A stretch of 64,000 bases of DNA, taken from NCBI GenBank assembly GCA_018666155.1, contig JABJAH010000061.1:62001-126000 (forward strand), given 5' to 3'. This DNA comes from Rhodospirillaceae bacterium (GTDB taxonomy: Bacteria > Pseudomonadota > Alphaproteobacteria > Rhodospirillales > Rhodospirillaceae). The notes beneath the pieces were generated by a model, which saw only the letters and a program-made list of their open reading frames with translations, was not told the origin of the DNA and ran no database searches. Made by a program: the position numbers and the translations under genes. Every line of letters starts with the position of its first letter. Position 1 is the stretch's first letter. Positions 60,315 through 64,000 of the stretch are shown here, one piece after another.

Positions 60315-62492
60315 ATGCGCGCGATCAACAAAACATCACTGCTTACGGGTACGGCCCTATCGCTGGCCCTGCTTTCAACGGGCGGTGCCGCAGTGGCACA
60401 AAGCACCTTGGCTCTGGAAGAAATCGTGGTCACGGCGCAACGCCGTGAGAGCACATTGCTTCAAGCGCCGATCGCGGTGTCTGCTTTCGACGCCAACGAA
60501 ATCGAACGCCGTCAGTCGTTCAACGTTGTTGATATCGTCAACAACGTGCCGAACCTGATTGGCAACAATAACATTGGCCAGGGTACGGCGACGACGGTCT
60601 TCTTGCGCGGTGTTGGCACAACCGAGTCAATCGTCACGGTCGATCCCGGCATGGGCTTCTATATCGATGACGTTTACATGGCGCGCCAAGGTGTTAACAA
60701 CTTCAGCCTGTTTGACGTTGAACGTGTCGAAGTGTTGCGCGGTCCGCAGGGCACTTTGTACGGCCGGAACACAAACGCCGGTGCGATCAAAATCATCTCG
60801 CAAAAACCGCATGCAGAAAAAGAGTTCGCGGGTGAAGTCTCCTACGGCCGTTTTAATCGCCTTAACACCAAGGCGTCGGTCAACGGAGCTTTTAATGATC
60901 GGACGTTCGTCCGTCTCACAGGCATTGCGCAATGGGGCGATGGGTATACGGCAAACGATGTGCTCGGTAGAGACGTCAATGACCGGGAAACTTATGGCAC
61001 ACGGGCCCAGATCCGCATTCTACCCAACGAAGATTTGACCGTTGATCTCGCCTTCGATTGGAGCGAGAGCAAGGCCGCTGGTCTCTACGGCAAAGACATC
61101 TTGGGCTTCACGAGACCCTTCAATGGCGACCTGTATAGTTCTGATTCGAGCGTCGATACAACCAACGTCGGCAGCGCTTGGGGCGTGGCCGCAAATATCT
61201 CCTACGACATCAGCGAGACGACGAATTTTCAGTCGATCACGTCCTGGCGCAATACGTTCCAAAGCTGGAACCTGGATCTGACCGACCAGCCGGTGTCGAT
61301 CTTTAATCTCTTCACCATCAACGATAGCGATCAGCTGAGCCAAGAATTCAAGTTCAGCGGCACCGCGTTTGATGATCGCCTTGAGTACAGTACCGGTGTT
61401 TTCTACTTCGAAGAAGATTCATTCTCGTTCATCGGCGATCAAATTAATCTGTTCTTCGGACCGGGCGCTCGCTTACCACTGCCGTTCTTCAGCCGTGATT
61501 ATGATGTCGGTATTAAGAGTTATGCGGCCTTTGCCGAAGGTACTTACAGCCTGACAGATGATCTGCGTTTGATCGTTGGTGGTCGCATCACCCGTGACGA
61601 AAAGACCCTTGATATCATCCACAAGGTGGGTGGCACTGTCGGCCTCGTCAGCGACGGCCCGATTGTCGACTGGGACAGCGCAACGTTGCTGGCCTTGGGC
61701 ACACCAACTGAGCAAAACTTCAGCGAGTTCACACCGCGTCTTGGCCTCCAATATGACATCACCGAAGACGTGAACGTCTTCGCCATGTTCACACGGGGCT
61801 TTAAGTCCGGCGGCTGGGCGGCCAGAACAAACAACCCGGCCGAAGTCACGGCTTTTGAACCGGAAATTGTCGACAACTATGAAGTCGGACTCAAGTCCAG
61901 CTTGCTAGACGGGCAGGTTCGCCTCGCCTTCGATGCGTTCTACTACGATTACACCAATCTGTTTAACTCGGCGACGGGCGCCAGCGGCAACTTCATCGTC
62001 GCCACCAATGACGCCGAAGTTTATGGGCTTGAGGGTGAAATCACGGCCCGCATCACTGAGAATTTGGATATCTTTGGCAACTTCGGTATTCAAGAAGGCA
62101 AGTACATCGGCGTTGATCCGGAACTCGCCGGCTCCGTGGTTGGCGGTGAACTACAACGCTTGCCAGGGTTCTCGGCACAGCTTGGGTTCAGTTACGTGCA
62201 GCCGGTCAACGACGATTGGAATGCTCGCGTCAACGCTGATTACAATTACAGCGACAGCCATTTCACCAACTTGCAAAATACCCCGGCGGCTCAGTCTGGA
62301 ACCATCGACTTGGTCAGTGCAGCGCTCAACTTTGAACGCGAAGATCAATCCCTGTCCTTTGGTGTGTCCTGCCGTAACTGCCTGGATGATGAATACATCA
62401 GTCAGAGCCTTGATTTCAGTGGCCTCGGCTTCCTCACCGTCTATCCGGGTGAGCCGATGACCTGGTTGTTTACGATCAAGACTCGTCTGTAA
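60315..62492 (+). CDS. TonB-dependent outer membrane receptor
   Basis: A 725-residue receptor with signal peptide (KTSLLTGTALSLALLSTGGAAVAQ). The TonB-box-like segment LALEEIVVTAQRRESTLLQAPIAVSAF leads to a plug domain (about 45-165: NVVDIVNNVPNLI, VFLRGVGTTESIV, VLRGPQGTLYGRNTNAGAIKI) and a 22-strand barrel ending TWLFTIKTRL. A CRNC pair sits in the second-last strand region. The sequence resembles receptors for specific organic compounds in Sphingomonas-type catabolic clusters rather than siderophore receptors. It heads an operon with isochorismatase and amidohydrolase genes. Confidence 0.94.
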   Translation: MRAINKTSLLTGTALSLALLSTGGAAVAQSTLALEEIVVTAQRRESTLLQAPIAVSAFDANEIERRQSFNVVDIVNNVPNLIGNNNIGQGTATTVFLRGVGTTESIVTVDPGMGFYIDDVYMARQGVNNFSLFDVERVEVLRGPQGTLYGRNTNAGAIKIISQKPHAEKEFAGEVSYGRFNRLNTKASVNGAFNDRTFVRLTGIAQWGDGYTANDVLGRDVNDRETYGTRAQIRILPNEDLTVDLAFDWSESKAAGLYGKDILGFTRPFNGDLYSSDSSVDTTNVGSAWGVAANISYDISETTNFQSITSWRNTFQSWNLDLTDQPVSIFNLFTINDSDQLSQEFKFSGTAFDDRLEYSTGVFYFEEDSFSFIGDQINLFFGPGARLPLPFFSRDYDVGIKSYAAFAEGTYSLTDDLRLIVGGRITRDEKTLDIIHKVGGTVGLVSDGPIVDWDSATLLALGTPTEQNFSEFTPRLGLQYDITEDVNVFAMFTRGFKSGGWAARTNNPAEVTAFEPEIVDNYEVGLKSSLLDGQVRLAFDAFYYDYTNLFNSATGASGNFIVATNDAEVYGLEGEITARITENLDIFGNFGIQEGKYIGVDPELAGSVVGGELQRLPGFSAQLGFSYVQPVNDDWNARVNADYNYSDSHFTNLQNTPAAQSGTIDLVSAALNFEREDQSLSFGVSCRNCLDDEYISQSLDFSGLGFLTVYPGEPMTWLFTIKTRL

Positions 62493-62504
62493 GATTAAGC
62501 GTTA

Positions 62505-62516
62505 CCCCGGCCGGGG
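62505..62516. repeat. GC palindrome between receptor and isochorismatase genes
   Basis: CCCCGGCCGGGG is a perfect 12-bp palindrome 12 bases after the receptor stop. With the nearby CCCGGCCG it could form a stem in the transcript that stabilises the receptor message or lowers downstream expression. No T-run follows. Confidence 0.35.
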
Positions 62517-62556
62517 CAAGGTGTCCCGGCCGAACGCCAAGCAGGGGGACCGACTC

Positions 62557-63186
62557 ATGGCGGCAATGGAACTCGCGCGCGACAAAACAGCTCTCATCGT
62601 GGTCGACATGCAGAACTCGTTCTGCGCTGACGATGGTGGATGTGGCAAAACCGGACTACCCATTAAAAATTTGCAGGCTGCGATTAAGCCCTGTGTAAAA
62701 GTGGTTGCAGCAGCCCGTGCGGCCGGCATCCCCGTCATCTACACCCGATACATGTACCGCCCTGACTATGCGGACGGCGGCGTTCTCATCAAGCACCTGT
62801 TGCCAGAGATTAAAGAGACTCAGGCGCTGCAAGCGGGCACGTGGGACATCGAAGTGATCCCCGAGTTGAAGCCGCATGCGAATGATTTCATCGTCGATAA
62901 GAATCGTCCGAGCTCGTTCTACGCGACCAACTTGGAAACCATCCTCAACGGGTTGGATGTTGACAGTCTTGTCGTGTGCGGTGTCACCACCAATTGCTGT
63001 GTTGAGTCCACTGTGCGTGATGCCAGTCATCGCGACTACAAGACGTTCGTGGTTCAAGACGCGGTAGCGGAACTGGATGACGAACGTAATGAGGTGGCTT
63101 TGAAATCCATGGCTATGTTGTTCGCCAATCTCGTTTCTGTTGCGGATGTCGAAGGCACATGGAGCCTCGCGCAAGCCGCTGAGTAA
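62557..63186 (+). CDS. Isochorismatase-family cysteine hydrolase
   Basis: A 209-residue alpha/beta hydrolase of the isochorismatase/nicotinamidase type. The catalytic triad is visible: Asp in LIVVDMQNSFC, Lys in IVDKNRPSSFYATNL and Cys in GVTTNCCVESTVRDA. Members hydrolyse amides, ureas or N-carbamoyl compounds. The ATG at 62557 follows AGGGGGACC; the frame extends 12 codons upstream. It lies between the receptor and amidohydrolase genes, so the imported substrate may contain an amide. Confidence 0.93.
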   Translation: MAAMELARDKTALIVVDMQNSFCADDGGCGKTGLPIKNLQAAIKPCVKVVAAARAAGIPVIYTRYMYRPDYADGGVLIKHLLPEIKETQALQAGTWDIEVIPELKPHANDFIVDKNRPSSFYATNLETILNGLDVDSLVVCGVTTNCCVESTVRDASHRDYKTFVVQDAVAELDDERNEVALKSMAMLFANLVSVADVEGTWSLAQAAE

Positions 63187-63300
63187 ACGTCGCGTCGCAA
63201 CGACAGAATTCTTCTCGTGATGTGAGGTGTTGGGTTAAGGCAGCCTAAGGTCGCGCGTGAGCAAACGATCTAAAAACAAACGACAACAGGACGACACAGA

Positions 63301-64000
63301 ATGAGTGGTTATATCGATATCGTGTGCAACCCGTTTACCCCTTGGGTAGTCGAACAGGGCATGATGGGGGTCGACGAAGACTTCAAAAAACAGATTCGTA
63401 TGGCTGGCGATGCGAAAGCCGGTGTCGAAATCGACGATTATCTAAAAATGATGGATAAGGCGGGCATCGAACGGTCTCTGCTCATCGCCCATCGCTGTGG
63501 CGATCTCAACGTCAAAGGCTCGCACCACATTCCTTATGAGTACGTGCGTGACATCTGCCAGAAGTATCCGGACCGTTTCTCAGGTTTGGCGGGCATCGAC
63601 ACCACTAAAGGTATGGCGCAGCTGCGTGAGCTAGAAGAGGCGATCAACGATTACGGATTTGTCGGCGCCCATTGGTATCCCCATTGGTTCGGCATTCCGC
63701 CCGACGCGCCGCAGATCTATCCTATTTACGCAAAGTGCTGCGAGCTTGATATTCCGATCATGATGCAGGTCGGGCAAAACTTGGTGTACTCCAAGGAGCG
63801 CCGTTTGCCGTCGGTCGCGAAACCGATCTTGCTTGATCAAGTGGCTATTGATTTCCCCGAGTTGATTCTCATCGGTATTCATATCGGTGTGCCTTGGACC
63901 GACGAGATGATCGCCATGTGCTGGAAGCATGAAAATGTGTTCACCGCCGGTGATGCCTACGCGCCAAAACATTGGCCGAAACAATTGGTGCATTACGCCA
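63301..64000 (+). CDS. Amidohydrolase-related TIM-barrel protein (3' end outside window)
   Basis: A partial gene of at least 233 residues, running off the window. The pattern matches the amidohydrolase_2 (ACMSD/decarboxylase-like) family: YLKMMDKAGIERSLLIAHRCG, RFSGLAGIDTTKGMAQLRELEEAINDYGFVGAHWYPHWF and IPIMMQVGQN...LIGIHIGVPWTDEMI. Two metal-ligand positions are altered: the usual HxH at the start reads DIVCNP, and the IPV..H.G motif has Gln (MQVG). The GIHIG histidine is kept. It follows the isochorismatase gene by about 115 bases with AGGAC before the ATG. Confidence 0.85.
   Translation, partial: MSGYIDIVCNPFTPWVVEQGMMGVDEDFKKQIRMAGDAKAGVEIDDYLKMMDKAGIERSLLIAHRCGDLNVKGSHHIPYEYVRDICQKYPDRFSGLAGIDTTKGMAQLRELEEAINDYGFVGAHWYPHWFGIPPDAPQIYPIYAKCCELDIPIMMQVGQNLVYSKERRLPSVAKPILLDQVAIDFPELILIGIHIGVPWTDEMIAMCWKHENVFTAGDAYAPKHWPKQLVHYA

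Noticed and set aside
1-64000. CRISPR arrays, insertion sequences, prophage structural genes
   Set aside because: No regularly spaced direct repeats, transposase genes or phage structural genes were seen on reading through; the recombinase at 2-3.7 kb is the only mobile-element enzyme.

Overview
The window looks like a chromosomal segment of an alphaproteobacterium, probably a marine or soil Rhodospirillales-like lineage. This is inferred from the Hsp20/DUF1150 pair, the zinc-finger DinB, the DUF4212/sodium-solute symporter pair, the CoxG-type protein and the IclR-controlled catabolic genes. No rRNA, CRISPR array or insertion sequence is visible. Most of the window is GC-rich, dense and catabolic in flavour. 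The stretch from about 3.7 to 12.6 kb is more AT-rich and gene-poor and behaves like an accessory region.

Layout. 0-2 kb: the end of a tandem alpha/beta-hydrolase protein, an hsp20-DUF1150 operon and tRNA-Arg(CCU). 2-5.2 kb: a mobile-element remnant with a large serine recombinase whose reading frame runs antisense into the tRNA, two small genes and a mostly empty stretch. 5.2-12.4 kb: a stress-like region with two DUF2892 membrane proteins, a TonB-dependent receptor, a SOUL heme-binding lipoprotein, an ECF sigma factor without anti-sigma, a TspO-like protein and a conserved 148-residue protein, interspersed with palindromic repeats. Two of these genes carry an identical TGATCC-N16-CGTA promoter-like signal, which suggests a small ECF regulon.

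12.6-39 kb: a long run of secreted or redox enzymes: amidohydrolase, FAD monooxygenase, universal stress protein, methyltransferase, serine hydrolases, GST, an old-yellow-enzyme type reductase, two SUMF1-fold proteins, an alpha/beta hydrolase, an IclR regulator, two MFS transporters, two TAT-exported flavin amine oxidases, an orphan peptide-binding protein, a DUF3179 protein and a gamma-glutamyltransferase. Three families occur here as adjacent tandem pairs, and two of the pairs lack a textbook catalytic residue. The substrate cannot be read from sequence; amines, amides or small peptides are the best guess.

39-44 kb: DUF1499, a CoxM/CoxS/CoxG set without the molybdenum-binding CoxL, and a sodium-solute symporter with its DUF4212 partner. 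44-57.5 kb: mostly housekeeping and signalling genes (DinB, ChaC-like, an MsbA-like ABC exporter, a five-PAS histidine kinase, ArfB, SufE, TPR proteins, an EAL protein, a PAS protein, a VOC protein). 57.5-64 kb: a second, lipoprotein-type gamma-glutamyltransferase and an IclR regulator divergent from a TonB receptor - isochorismatase - amidohydrolase operon that runs off the window end.
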